A program made the translations under genes and the position numbers. The notes below the pieces were generated by a model. That model made no database searches. It was not told the DNA's origin and saw only the letters and a list, made by a program, of their open reading frames with translations. A stretch of 53,607 bases of DNA from a virus, in the IMG/VR virus record IMGVR_UViG_3300028557_000049, positions 1 to 53,607 of that record; one strand, written 5' to 3'. Below, piece by piece: positions 36,300 to 45,152 of the stretch (the first letter of the stretch is position 1; every line of letters starts with the position of its first letter).

Positions 36300-37307
36300 T
36301 TATTTATAAGTATCATTCTTTTGTATAAAGGTTTTAACCTTAAGTTTTCTAGTCTTATCATTTTTGATGACCTCAATTGAATCTTCGCTTATAACCCTAG
36401 TAATTTCACCAAAATGAGACCAACCGTCCTCAAATTCCATTTCAATATGTTTATCCATAAATGGTGGAATCACGCTCAGACTAGTACTACTACGAACCTT
36501 TAATACATATTCATCATCTATTTCTTCATAAACCTCGTGACCAATTAAATTTTTCCGTACATTAAATACATCAGCAAAGTATTCTGGACCTTCATTATAC
36601 ATATTTACCTCAGCTAAGATACTTTTAACAATATCAACCGTTATAAAGTTTAATTGTGAAATGAAAAGAATGGTTTCTTCCTTAAGTGCTGTATTGATTA
36701 ATAAATCATCAACAATTTCCTCAATAACACTTGGTGTTAAGTCGCTAAACTCTTTCAAATAACGAACACGACTTGGACGTTGCAATAAATTTTCGTCAAT
36801 TCGTAATTCATTGGTGGTTAAAATAAAAACACGTCTAAATTCTGAATTAAGTGCACCATCCATAATCGTTAACAAATCATGTGATTTATTAAAAATCTTT
36901 TCATATTCATCAACAAATACCGTTATATTCTGTGGAATTGAATTCAAAAATTCGGTAACGCCTAGATAATTTTCAGATACCAATATAATTGGCTGGTTTA
37001 ATTGATTGGCAATTAATTTCGAGGATACGGTTTTTCCTGTACCCTTAAGTCCATTCAATAATATACCAATATTACCATATGTTGTATTGGTATATGTGTG
37101 AACCACACGATTAATTAATTTGGTTTCTAGACCATATATCTTATAATTAAAATCAAATTTATCCGAAACCTTAGTTAGGTATAATCCAGTTATATCCGAA
37201 TAGTTAACTTGATAAACCACATTATCTAACCTCTCAAGGCTTGGTTGTTTTTCTTGTAAAAATAATGCATTTTCACTACCAGACCAAATCATTTTTACCT
37301 TGCTCAT
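36300..37307 (-). CDS. AAA+ ATPase
   Basis: 335 residues. A single AAA+ domain (about 60-215) has Walker A NGLKGTGKTVSSK, Walker B ITVFVDEYEKIF, sensor 1 VFILTTNE and an arginine-finger region LLQRPSRVRYLKEF. The N-terminal 60 residues and the C-terminal 120 are less defined; the latter has FEDGWSHFGEITRVISEDSI, a beta-barrel-like stretch. It resembles chaperone-like AAA proteins (Bcs1/CbxX group) of large phages. Target unknown. In the operon begun at 38872. Confidence 0.85.
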   Translation of the reverse strand: MSKVKMIWSGSENALFLQEKQPSLERLDNVVYQVNYSDITGLYLTKVSDKFDFNYKIYGLETKLINRVVHTYTNTTYGNIGILLNGLKGTGKTVSSKLIANQLNQPIILVSENYLGVTEFLNSIPQNITVFVDEYEKIFNKSHDLLTIMDGALNSEFRRVFILTTNELRIDENLLQRPSRVRYLKEFSDLTPSVIEEIVDDLLINTALKEETILFISQLNFITVDIVKSILAEVNMYNEGPEYFADVFNVRKNLIGHEVYEEIDDEYVLKVRSSTSLSVIPPFMDKHIEMEFEDGWSHFGEITRVISEDSIEVIKNDKTRKLKVKTFIQKNDTYK

Positions 37308-37309
37308 AT

Positions 37310-37555
37310 TTACTTATTTTCGTTGATTAATTTTTCTTTTTCTTTTCTTGTTAATTGCTTTATTCTATATTCCTCTTTGCTAGCTAAGCTACGGTCTATA
37401 GCTTCAAAGCTAACCATAAGTCTTACGGGCCTTCGTACACGTGTGTATTTGGCTCCAGTTCCATTATTATGTGCCAGTATTCGCTTTTCTAAGTCGTTGG
37501 TTATACCAGTATAATATGTCCCATCATTACACTCTAAGATGTATACGAACCACAT
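37310..37555 (-). CDS. GIY-YIG domain protein, UPF0213/YhbQ type
   Basis: 81 residues: WFVYILECNDGTYYTGITND, then LEKRILAHNNGTGAKYTR and SKEEYRIKQLTRKEKEKLI. This is the compact GIY-YIG nuclease domain of the YhbQ type, with the two tyrosines, the Arg and the Glu (in KEEYRIK) present. Cellular YhbQ proteins act on DNA damage; unlike the homing genes in this window it runs with the operon, so it is more likely a phage enzyme than a mobile gene. Overlaps the Nudix stop as TAATG. Confidence 0.85.
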   Translation of the reverse strand: MWFVYILECNDGTYYTGITNDLEKRILAHNNGTGAKYTRVRRPVRLMVSFEAIDRSLASKEEYRIKQLTRKEKEKLINENK

Positions 37556-38004
37556 TATTTACCAGCAATTATTTCTTTGATTCTAGGTATACACATGGCT
37601 TGGGTTTCATGCAACAAGTTAATTGATTCGTCTAACCCAACCCACATCCAGTTGTCCATCTCAGGGAAACCACCACGTTCTGGTGAAACAAAAGAATTAC
37701 ACTTCAAATCAAACTTTGACCAATCAAGTGTACCAGAGTTTCGTTCTAATAATAGAAATGGGTGAAGTATCTTCTTCTTGGTGGTATACTCAACCGAATC
37801 CAATTGACGTAAGCCATTGGTTTCTAATATCCTAATATTACATTCTTCATACGTTTCACGTATGGCAGCTTCTATAAGCGTTTCGCCAGTATCTAATCGA
37901 CCCTTGGGTATTGACCAAAAGTCTGGCTTATGATTTGTTGGATGACAAACCAATAACTTATTACTATTGTTAACTAAAAATATACCAGCACATATAGCTT
38001 TCAT
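37555..38004 (-). CDS. Nudix hydrolase
   Basis: 149 residues from MKAICAGIFLVNNSNKLLVC. The Nudix box is GRLDTGETLIEAAIRETYEE followed by CNI, matching Gx5Ex7REUxEExGU except for Cys instead of Gly near the end. Length and fold fit MutT-like pyrophosphohydrolases. Starting at 38004 gives one-base spacing to the upstream stop. Substrates could include nucleotides, ADP-ribose or dinucleotide polyphosphates. A second Nudix gene is at 52088. Confidence 0.88.
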   Translation of the reverse strand: MKAICAGIFLVNNSNKLLVCHPTNHKPDFWSIPKGRLDTGETLIEAAIRETYEECNIRILETNGLRQLDSVEYTTKKKILHPFLLLERNSGTLDWSKFDLKCNSFVSPERGGFPEMDNWMWVGLDESINLLHETQAMCIPRIKEIIAGK

Positions 38005-38005
38005 A

Positions 38006-38350
38006 TTATAGTAGTTTTGTTCCAGCAGTATAAACACTTAAACTTAAAGCGACTTCACCTGATGGTTTTTCACCAACTAGTATCATCGCTTGACTCTCAA
38101 CACCTTTTATCATAGTTGGTTCTAGATTTGTAATGAATGGGAATAACCCACCCACAAAATCTAATGCTTTATGTGTCTTACCTAAGTTGGTAAATACCGT
38201 GCGAACATCTCCATCACCAAAGTCTACGGTTAATTTTAAGCCATAGCTCTTTGGAACTAACTCAGCATCAGTTACCATACCAATCTTTATTGATAATTGC
38301 TTCTCTATTTCTAGGAAATCAATAAAGCTTATTTGTTCTTTTGTTTCCAT
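38006..38350 (-). CDS. tRNA-binding OB-fold protein (CsaA/MetRS-beta type)
   Basis: 114 residues. IKIGMVTDAELVPKSYGLKL, VFTNLGKTHKALDFVGG and SQAMILVGEKPSGEVALSLS match the tRNA_bind (PF01588) OB-fold domain found in CsaA, YtpR and the C-terminus of MetRS. It probably binds tRNA, including perhaps initiator tRNA. In an operon with IF-3, this suggests a role in translation, but it is inference. CsaA-like proteins also act as chaperones. Confidence 0.75.
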   Translation of the reverse strand: METKEQISFIDFLEIEKQLSIKIGMVTDAELVPKSYGLKLTVDFGDGDVRTVFTNLGKTHKALDFVGGLFPFITNLEPTMIKGVESQAMILVGEKPSGEVALSLSVYTAGTKLL

Positions 38351-38359
38351 AATTATATT

Positions 38360-38872
38360 TTAATCTTCTTCTACTTCTTCTGGTAAGATACCCAACCATG
38401 GTTTCTTCTCCATTTTAAATCTTAAATTTTCCTTAGCAAGTACTATATTAAAGTACTTCTTTACGCCTGTTATTTCTTCACCAAGCCATGATGGTTTAAC
38501 CCAACTATTCATGGCTTCTATGCTTTCAAATTCAACCTCACAAAACTTCATATCATTTGGGAAGGTATCAATATCATAATGATACTGACCATCTTTAAAC
38601 GTAGCTCTGAGTTTTTCAAGGGTTAGTGTTAACTTATTATATATTTCGTGTCCTTCAGCCATTGGAATTTCATACTCAAACTCATCCCTAATAATATCCT
38701 CAGTAAACTTAATACCTATAACAGCATTATTATCTGTAAGTCTTATTCTAACTTGTTTATCTTTCTCAGCTAGGAGATAACCTTGTTTAATTTTGTAAAT
38801 CCTATAACTACCAGTTATTGGTACTTCAATATCAGAATTTAATAAAAACTTACGTTCAATTTCTTTACCCAT
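38360..38872 (-). CDS. CYTH-domain triphosphatase
   Basis: 170 residues. EIERKFLLNS (4-13), then KDKQVRIRLTDNNAVIGIKF, EFEYEIPMAEG, KLRATF and CEVEFESIEAM show the alternating acidic and basic residues of a CYTH tunnel. Such enzymes hydrolyse triphosphates (thiamine triphosphate, tripolyphosphate) or RNA 5' triphosphates; the substrate is unknown. It begins the operon that runs through IF-3 and starts behind the promoter at 38902-38933. Confidence 0.88.
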   Translation of the reverse strand: MGKEIERKFLLNSDIEVPITGSYRIYKIKQGYLLAEKDKQVRIRLTDNNAVIGIKFTEDIIRDEFEYEIPMAEGHEIYNKLTLTLEKLRATFKDGQYHYDIDTFPNDMKFCEVEFESIEAMNSWVKPSWLGEEITGVKKYFNIVLAKENLRFKMEKKPWLGILPEEVEED

Positions 38873-38901
38873 CTTAAGTGGATTGATTTTTAGTAATCAT
38901 A

Positions 38902-38933
38902 CAAAGGTACTAAATTATCTTGAGATAAACAAA
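38902..38933 (-). promoter_or_regulatory. Promoter of the CYTH-to-IF-3 operon
   Basis: TTTGT-N19-TACCTTTG, 30 bases upstream of the start at 38872. Confidence 0.7.
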
Positions 38934-38957
38934 CCTTTTAAAAAAGTATTCACTTTT

Positions 38958-40547
38958 TTATTTAAATGTCGTAAACTCATTATTAATGAAGTTAATGTGT
39001 TGTGCACGTCCATCATTATGAATTATAACATGGCTTTGTAACCAAGTACTTGGCCCTTGATTGTAACCGACACGTAAGTGTGTGCTGGTACCAACAGCCA
39101 AAGCACCGTCCTTACGTCCAGGTGAATGGTAGTGTCCAACAACAATCTTGGTATTTAATTTTCTAAATTGCAATAAAGAACCACGACTTCCATTCGAACC
39201 AAAATCACCGTGTTGTCCAAGTTCAAAGCCACCCTTAACCTTATATGATGCACTTCTGTTAAGTGAAATAAAGTTAGGGTATTGTTTCTTAATCAACGCT
39301 GGTATTACACCTATTACGTTAGATGGGTCTGAACCATATTGTTCAAGCAATATATCCGATAATTGCATATACAATCTAGCGTTTTTAAAGCTTGGTTGTT
39401 TTTTCCAATCTTCGTTCTTAAGCCATCTATCCAAGAAATCATCGTGATTACTTCTAACAATAACAACGTTCTTAAATTTTTCAAAGCTCTTTAAACCATT
39501 CATCATGGTATCCAATTCCTTACCCAAGTCATTGGTGCCATTCATCTCTTTACCATATTGGATAAATGGGTCTTTCATTTGGTGGTGTGAAATTGAATCA
39601 CCATCGAATACGTCATGTAAGATTACATGGTTAGGCTTAATGTCGTTCATCAATTTAAGCGTCTCATCAATAACCCCTTGGTCATGGTGACCGAAGTGTA
39701 TATCACCCAATATGATAGCTTCCATTGAAGTTACTCGGCTAACCTTACCTGATTCTACATGGTAATATAAATCATTAAAGTTACCTGTCTTATCATCAGC
39801 AGTTACTTGTCTAACAAAGAAGGTTTTTTTATCCTTTATCTCAACAACAACAAAGCCAAAGGTATGATGAAATTCGCCCTTCTTACCAGCCTTAGAATCC
39901 GTATAATTCTTAAGCGTAACTGCACCAGTTGATAGCATCATCTTTGGCTTGCTATTTTCAAGGACTGGTATCATTTCAAGTTGCACTCTTGGCGAACCGA
40001 AGATACATGAATTAATACCGCTAAGTCCTTCTAAGCCAGACATTGGATTAATTGCTGTTGGTTGTATCTTGACATCAGACATAATCGAAACATATTCGTG
40101 TATATCATGTCTATTCGCATCAGCATACTTCATTATTTCATCAGCCCAGACTTCTTCATTTTTTTGTTCGGCTGTAAATACGGATGTCGGATTCTTATAT
40201 CGACCAAGAATGATATGTATATCAGCATCAATTTCCTTGGCATAAGCTTCAATATTCTCATAAAAACCCTTATGAACCTTTGTATTGTTCTGTCCAAAGG
40301 TGATTATAAACCTTTTTTTGGTTTTATCAAACTTGCGCTCTTTGGCCTTGGCATATTGTTCTGGTTCTACCTCTGGCTTACTTTTAAGCTTTAGTTTTTC
40401 ACTGACCCATTTACGTATAGTACGTTCACTAACACCAAATTCATCACCAAGCATTGCCGCTTTCTTTTCCCAAGGTTGCCCATTATCATCTTGGTAAACA
40501 TCAATTAAGCGTTGTTTTTGTTTTTCAGTTAATTCTTTAAACTTCAT
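38958..40547 (-). CDS. HTH-metallophosphoesterase, possible T5 A1-like DNase
   Basis: 529 residues. An N-terminal HTH (about 5-55, LIDVYQDDNGQPWEKKAAML then GVSERTIRKWVSEK) is followed by a middle domain (about 75-275, including KIQPTAINPMSGLEGLSGIN) and a calcineurin-like domain (from about 275): AIILGDIHFGHHDQG, VILHDVFDGDSISHHQMKDP, IVRSNHDDFLDRW, GQHGDFGSNGS and VVGHYHSPG. The architecture resembles, by recollection, the phage T5 A1 pre-early protein, linked to destruction of host DNA. If so this would be a host-DNA-degrading enzyme; otherwise a phosphodiesterase of unknown target. A monocistronic unit with a promoter at 40581-40612. Confidence 0.75.
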   Translation of the reverse strand: MKFKELTEKQKQRLIDVYQDDNGQPWEKKAAMLGDEFGVSERTIRKWVSEKLKLKSKPEVEPEQYAKAKERKFDKTKKRFIITFGQNNTKVHKGFYENIEAYAKEIDADIHIILGRYKNPTSVFTAEQKNEEVWADEIMKYADANRHDIHEYVSIMSDVKIQPTAINPMSGLEGLSGINSCIFGSPRVQLEMIPVLENSKPKMMLSTGAVTLKNYTDSKAGKKGEFHHTFGFVVVEIKDKKTFFVRQVTADDKTGNFNDLYYHVESGKVSRVTSMEAIILGDIHFGHHDQGVIDETLKLMNDIKPNHVILHDVFDGDSISHHQMKDPFIQYGKEMNGTNDLGKELDTMMNGLKSFEKFKNVVIVRSNHDDFLDRWLKNEDWKKQPSFKNARLYMQLSDILLEQYGSDPSNVIGVIPALIKKQYPNFISLNRSASYKVKGGFELGQHGDFGSNGSRGSLLQFRKLNTKIVVGHYHSPGRKDGALAVGTSTHLRVGYNQGPSTWLQSHVIIHNDGRAQHINFINNEFTTFK

Positions 40548-40580
40548 TTTAATTATTTAAACACTTTCGTTATTATGTTG

Positions 40581-40612
40581 CAAAGATACTATTAATATCT
40601 CAGACTTGCAAG
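40581..40612 (-). promoter_or_regulatory. Promoter of the large metallophosphoesterase gene
   Basis: CTTGC-N19-TATCTTTG, 34 bases upstream of the start at 40547. The TATC form of the -7 box is otherwise mainly found in the first 9 kb. Confidence 0.7.
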
Positions 40613-40706
40613 TAAAAACCCTTATATTTTGATACTTGGTATCAAGCCATAGAAATACTCTATTTCTTCAGCAAGTTTTATATATGTTTTTTTATTTTTA
40701 TTTATC

Positions 40707-42233
40707 TTAGGCTGTTATTTTATCTAAAAAATCTAACTTAGACAACTTAGCATTTCTCTCGTTTTCAATTTCAGCTTCCAAATTCTGAATTAATTGACCA
40801 ACATTAGGAAGTCTAGTAACAACATTATTTAGACCACTAATTTCTTCTATTTCTGGAATACCATTTACTAATGTTGAAGAAATAATGTCTTCAGATGGGT
40901 TAAAACCATAATCCCGTAACTCGGTGATTAATTGAACAAAATTTTCTTTATCATCAGCATTACTGTGAACCACATTTGGAACGATGATATACGCATAAGG
41001 TTTATTAAAATTGGTTAAATCGTCAAACTTCAAATCACCAGAAGTAAGTTTTTCCCTATCTTCGCTATCAAGTCTAGCAGCTCTACCAAATGTTTGTAAA
41101 AACTTAGACTTGTTAAGTGTTCTAAGTGGTAATATACCAGTAAAACCAGATACATCAATACCCTCGGCCATTGTATCATAATGTAAAACTATAATACGTT
41201 TTAAGTTATCTTTTCCATCTTTTTTAAGTCGTTTAAGAAAGTCTTGTCTTCTAACTTTTTCACCATTGATATCATTACCAATTTCCTCTCTAGATGCAAC
41301 AGCATAAACATCAACACCATTAGCTCGTAACGTCAAGTATTGTGGGCTTGCTAAAAAGTTTTGAATATCTTGGGTTCCTTTAACTGATATTAAAATCTTA
41401 GGGTTAACTTTGGTTAACGTATGAGCGTGTTGTAAAAACGCCTCATATATAATCTTACTAAGACTAAGATTATAATCATCAGTTGAATATACTCCATCCG
41501 TGTTGACAAAGTGAAGTCTAGGTCTAACCATTTTTCCTAATTCAATAGCTTCTCTAGGTGTCATACTATAAAGAATTTCACCATACAACCCTCTATTATT
41601 CATTCCACGACCCCTATCTGATGGTGTATGTATGGTAGTAGCGGTGAAGAAATAACTTCTAGTTGTTTTAAGCGTATTCAGTATATCATGAAACTGTTCT
41701 TGAACCAAATAATGCGCCTCATCAGATAAAACTATTGATATCGGTTGTTTATATAACTCTAAAGCAATTTGAATCTTATCAGCTGAATTATATGTTGAAA
41801 AGAATATCAAAGGCAACTCTTGTTGTTTTGATTTATCAACCATAGCCCTAATCCCATCGATATTAGTGCCTGAACCAATTTCAGAGAATGGGATACTAAA
41901 GCCATGCTCATTTGCTTCAAGTCTTATTTCTTCCAATTCAGATTCATCCGTTTTACCACCAGAATGAACAAACATATATCTAGCTTCAACACCACCTGAT
42001 GTTAAAAAAGAATAAACTTCTTTAAACAACTGAAACGATAAAAGAATCCTAGGTACGTTGATAACGTATATCCTAAATTGATACGGGTTTAACTCTATAT
42101 CATTGGCTATGATAGCCGCTTGGATATATGTTTTTCCTGTACCTGTTGGTAAACACACAATACCTTTGTTATTATAAAAGGTTTTTGTTGTTGCTTCTTT
42201 TTGATACTCGTATAATCTTTCTAATACACTCAT
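40707..42233 (-). CDS. DEAD/DEAH helicase of the restriction-enzyme type
   Basis: 508 residues of superfamily 2 helicase: Walker A CLPTGTGKT (27-36), DEAH 171-174 in VLSDEAHYL, motif III FFTATTIHT (about 195-203), and motif VI FLQTFGRAARLD (about 378-388). The layout is that of ResIII-type translocases of type I/III and related restriction systems. The C-terminus is a coiled coil (QNLEAEIENERNAKLSKLDF) with no nuclease domain. It follows the nuclease-like gene by one base and ends the five-gene operon with the methyltransferase. A start-less 28-codon frame follows in another frame (40620-40705). Confidence 0.87.
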   Translation of the reverse strand: MSVLERLYEYQKEATTKTFYNNKGIVCLPTGTGKTYIQAAIIANDIELNPYQFRIYVINVPRILLSFQLFKEVYSFLTSGGVEARYMFVHSGGKTDESELEEIRLEANEHGFSIPFSEIGSGTNIDGIRAMVDKSKQQELPLIFFSTYNSADKIQIALELYKQPISIVLSDEAHYLVQEQFHDILNTLKTTRSYFFTATTIHTPSDRGRGMNNRGLYGEILYSMTPREAIELGKMVRPRLHFVNTDGVYSTDDYNLSLSKIIYEAFLQHAHTLTKVNPKILISVKGTQDIQNFLASPQYLTLRANGVDVYAVASREEIGNDINGEKVRRQDFLKRLKKDGKDNLKRIIVLHYDTMAEGIDVSGFTGILPLRTLNKSKFLQTFGRAARLDSEDREKLTSGDLKFDDLTNFNKPYAYIIVPNVVHSNADDKENFVQLITELRDYGFNPSEDIISSTLVNGIPEIEEISGLNNVVTRLPNVGQLIQNLEAEIENERNAKLSKLDFLDKITA

Positions 42234-42234
42234 T

Positions 42235-42822
42235 TTATTTGGTGTTAATACTGTTAACTATTTCTCTTACCTTATCCCAAAATACCATATTATTATCCAA
42301 TAATACTTTGAAGTCTTTATAACCGAAACACCTTACCTTACCCTTGAACATTTCTTGGTCAGTATAGAAATGCAATCCTTCTGCGGTTGTAAATACAAAA
42401 TGTCTATAGTTCTTCGTATTAGTATTATCTGATACAACATTATATGTCAACATACCATCAGAGAATAAGTTGCTTAAATGGTCTGTATTTGCTGTTAACA
42501 GCGTTTGTGTATTGGTTCGGTATTTAACTTGAACAACACTTGGTTGATTAAGAATATTTACCCCAACACCATCAACACCATTATCATTTACTTGATTTGG
42601 AATATAATTGTATACCCCAACTCTGTTATCAACTGGATGTAATGATAAGAACACTTCAACAAAAAATTCAAAACCATCACCCAAATATCTTTGAACTTCA
42701 TAACGCAATGGGTCAATAATCGCTTGTTTCTCAAGATTGTTCATAAATCTTGAAAATTTATTTACATTAGCAAATAACGCTGGTAAATCATGACATTTGG
42801 TTTTAAAATTATGATGTATCAT
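42235..42822 (-). CDS. PD-(D/E)XK nuclease-like protein
   Basis: 195 residues from MIHHNFKTKCHDLPALFANV. FEFFVEVFLSLHP (E52 or E56), then NDNGVDGVGVN (D84), then SVVQVKYR (Q98, K100) fit the E...D...QxK core of the Mrr-like restriction endonuclease fold. The rest is alpha/beta. The start is at 42822; the frame is open to 42855 but overlaps the previous gene. It sits between the two small genes and the helicase, a usual position for the cutting subunit of a restriction system. Confidence 0.75.
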   Translation of the reverse strand: MIHHNFKTKCHDLPALFANVNKFSRFMNNLEKQAIIDPLRYEVQRYLGDGFEFFVEVFLSLHPVDNRVGVYNYIPNQVNDNGVDGVGVNILNQPSVVQVKYRTNTQTLLTANTDHLSNLFSDGMLTYNVVSDNTNTKNYRHFVFTTAEGLHFYTDQEMFKGKVRCFGYKDFKVLLDNNMVFWDKVREIVNSINTK

Positions 42823-42826
42823 ATTA

Positions 42827-43048
42827 TTAATTAATATTAAATCCTTGTACCTCAAGGCTTAAAATTTTGTTGTTAAGTTGTTCTTCTGGCAATTGATTCC
42901 AAAATTTAATCATTTCACGAGTTTCATAATATATGTCAAACTCTTCCATATCTGAAACATCTTGTTGCGTTAATTGTGTTTCTTGATGAAGAAATGTATG
43001 TCCTATTTCAATCATTACTTCTTGGTCTGTTATGTTGATTATATTCAT
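42827..43048 (-). CDS. Small acidic protein of the methyltransferase operon, 73 aa
   Basis: 73 residues, acidic and helical (ITDQEVMIEIGHTFLHQETQ, DMEEFDIYYETREMIKFWNQ). The start overlaps the previous stop (ATGA), so translation is coupled. Possibly a small subunit or inhibitor of the nuclease-helicase pair; unknown. Confidence 0.6.
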   Translation of the reverse strand: MNIINITDQEVMIEIGHTFLHQETQLTQQDVSDMEEFDIYYETREMIKFWNQLPEEQLNNKILSLEVQGFNIN

Positions 43049-43338
43049 ATCTTTTTTTGTTTTATCAAGGTGATTTTTGTTGTTTTTTTAACAATTTGTT
43101 CTAAAGATGAAAACGTTGAGGTAGTTATCATTCCATTATCAAGCTTAATTATAGCCAAATCTTGTATGAAACACTTATAATCAATGGTTCTATCATAGAA
43201 CTCTAGTCCTAATAAAGTTACCATTGGTTTATCTCTTAAGAAGAGATTTCTAAATCTATCATTAACATTTGGTTTTAAAACATAACCAAATTCTAATAAC
43301 TCCTTTAAGGTTATCGCTTCCTGTGTTTTTAGTACCAT
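43045..43338 (-). CDS. Small unknown protein of the methyltransferase operon, 97 aa
   Basis: 97 residues from MVLKTQEAITLKELLEFGYV, beta-rich with a basic end (TKITLIKQKKI). No family recognised. It lies 66 bases past the methyltransferase stop and may have a weak internal promoter (a TACCTTTA box at 43386-43393 without a -33 box). Confidence 0.6.
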   Translation of the reverse strand: MVLKTQEAITLKELLEFGYVLKPNVNDRFRNLFLRDKPMVTLLGLEFYDRTIDYKCFIQDLAIIKLDNGMITTSTFSSLEQIVKKTTKITLIKQKKI

Positions 43339-43403
43339 TTCTTATATATTTGATTAATTTAAAAAATCTTTCCAAAAATCTTTTCTAAAGGTAGCTATTA
43401 TAT

Positions 43404-44867
43404 TCAATAATATTTTGGGATTACTTTCTCTATAAACGCCATTTCTTCTTGACTTAAATTAAAATTAGAATAAAGTTTTTTATCTGTCCATTCTTGTGTA
43501 AAATCTAACCACGGTGTCAATGCTAATTCACCTCTGTGTAAATTACCGTTATTTTTATAAATTGATAGGCAAAATCTAACAAAATTTGTTTTTATATAAC
43601 CTAAGAAATTTCTAGCTTCAACTTCACTTGCAAAAGATACTGGTTGTTGTTTAGATTCCAAACTAATTTCTAAATCTTTAGTTACCATTGTATAAAAATC
43701 ATCTACTAACATATCACTATCCATACCTAAACCTAATTTATTAGTATCCTTAACGTGTCCTCTAATTTGTGCTAAATTAACGAAATATGTTTTATCTTCT
43801 TGTGTTTTAATAATTTTATTTAAATTATTATCTTTACATAATTCAATTAGTTTATTTTTTAATTTTGGATACACATCAACGTTACTAAACTTATTAATAT
43901 CATCCGTATTATCATAAACCAATTCAACACCATTTATTCTGTCGATACATTTGATACCAGTATGGGTTTGGTTTTTATTAATATACGTAATAACACACGG
44001 TACAAATAAAGATATACCAAAAACACCATTACCATTAAACAACTCAATACTAATCAAATCGTCTTTAACTAATTCTTTGGTTGAGGTGAATTTTTTTTGA
44101 ATATTTTTTTCATCTATTAACCAAGTTGATGGATGAATACATAAGGTGATATCAGAAATTTCGTGAGATTTTTTAATAAAAGCCATATCCAACATTTGGT
44201 TATATGGTGGGTTCATAACCACAATATCAAATTTATCAACACCCCAAACATCGTTACAATGGTTATCAAACTTATCGTCTAAGAAACTACCATTATAAAT
44301 GTTAATACTATATTCATCTTTTGGGTCGAAGCTAACCAAATACAAGAAACAATTTTTACTTTGTAATTCGGAAACATAAATCATATTTTCCATGATATAT
44401 TTATATCTTTGGTCATCTGATTCGAATATATCTAATCCAACCATCAATCTTTCAACAATACAAGCGATAAAAATACCAGTTCCAGTTGAATTGTCTAACC
44501 ACTTTAAATTAGGGTTAGACCAAACATCTTTAGGTAATTTATTAAGAATTTTTTGTACTAATTCCACTGGTGTCTGAACTTCACCATGTTGCTTGCGCTC
44601 AAAATCACCAACTTTAACATATTCACGAAGCATTTCGACAAGATGTTTAATATAATCAGTCTTTGAAATGTTGTTATCATTAATTTTATTGTAGATTTTC
44701 ATAAACAATCCTCTATCTTTATCCAAGATGGATAATATACCAATCCTTTTTTTATCAATTGGTAAGCCTTGCAATTTAGTTTTTAATGTTGAATCTAAGC
44801 CAGCGACTTCTTCAATCATCATTGCGTCAATAAGGTTTTCGAATTGTTGGTTTTTTGCGAACGTCAT
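43404..44867 (-). CDS. N6-adenine DNA methyltransferase (Eco57I-like)
   Basis: 487 residues from MTFAKNQQFENLIDAMMIEE. The catalytic core has motif X region GEVQTPVELVQKIL (95-108), motif I LDNSTGTGIFIACI (124-137), and motif IV VVMNPPYNQM (217-226). The C-terminus (LTPWLDFTQEWTDKKLYSNF then LSQEEMAFIEKVI) resembles the Eco57I-type restriction-modification family. Methylates adenine in DNA. A longer in-frame start at 44921 is rejected because it runs through the promoter at 44891-44922. First gene of an operon with a nuclease-like and a helicase gene. Confidence 0.88.
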   Translation of the reverse strand: MTFAKNQQFENLIDAMMIEEVAGLDSTLKTKLQGLPIDKKRIGILSILDKDRGLFMKIYNKINDNNISKTDYIKHLVEMLREYVKVGDFERKQHGEVQTPVELVQKILNKLPKDVWSNPNLKWLDNSTGTGIFIACIVERLMVGLDIFESDDQRYKYIMENMIYVSELQSKNCFLYLVSFDPKDEYSINIYNGSFLDDKFDNHCNDVWGVDKFDIVVMNPPYNQMLDMAFIKKSHEISDITLCIHPSTWLIDEKNIQKKFTSTKELVKDDLISIELFNGNGVFGISLFVPCVITYINKNQTHTGIKCIDRINGVELVYDNTDDINKFSNVDVYPKLKNKLIELCKDNNLNKIIKTQEDKTYFVNLAQIRGHVKDTNKLGLGMDSDMLVDDFYTMVTKDLEISLESKQQPVSFASEVEARNFLGYIKTNFVRFCLSIYKNNGNLHRGELALTPWLDFTQEWTDKKLYSNFNLSQEEMAFIEKVIPKYY

Positions 44868-44890
44868 GTTGTATTTGTTTGGTGATGTTA

Positions 44891-44922
44891 CAAAGGTAAT
44901 ACTTATTTCTGTAACCACCAAA
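44891..44922 (-). promoter_or_regulatory. Promoter of the methyltransferase/helicase operon
   Basis: TTTGG-N19-TACCTTTG, 24 bases upstream of the start at 44867. Confidence 0.8.
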
Positions 44923-44959
44923 TAATAATGGATTTATAATACCCTTAGTTAAAATTTTT

Positions 44960-45088
44960 TTATAATCTAGTAATAATATAGGAAAATAGAATCAGATTTA
45001 CTAACCAATCTAATTCACTTGGTGGTATTGCGATATATAACAATACTACTAGTAAATCGACCACAAACCTAAAATCTTTCTTATCCAT
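44960..45088 (-). CDS. Small membrane protein, 42 aa
   Basis: 42 residues. MDKKDFRFVVDLLVVLLYIA is a start with a hydrophobic helix, and a second short hydrophobic stretch follows (LVNLILFSYIITRL), so probably a hairpin or one long helix. It has its own good promoter (45111-45142), which supports it although it is short. Function unknown; small membrane proteins are often lysis- or superinfection-related. Confidence 0.6.
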   Translation of the reverse strand: MDKKDFRFVVDLLVVLLYIAIPPSELDWLVNLILFSYIITRL

Positions 45089-45110
45089 TGTTAAGGTTAT
45101 TATTATGATG

Positions 45111-45142
45111 CAAAGGTAAGGGATAATTTTTAAACTACCAAA
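45111..45142 (-). promoter_or_regulatory. Promoter of the 42-residue gene
   Basis: TTTGG-N19-TACCTTTG, 23 bases upstream of the start at 45088, directly after the LAGLIDADG gene. Confidence 0.8.
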
Positions 45143-45152
45143 GATTTGTTAA

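Noticed and set aside
40620-40705. 28-codon frame after the helicase (YIKLAEEIEYFYGLIPSIKI)
   Set aside because: Protein-like but without start codon; may be a relic or a frameshifted helicase tail, not enough for a gene call.
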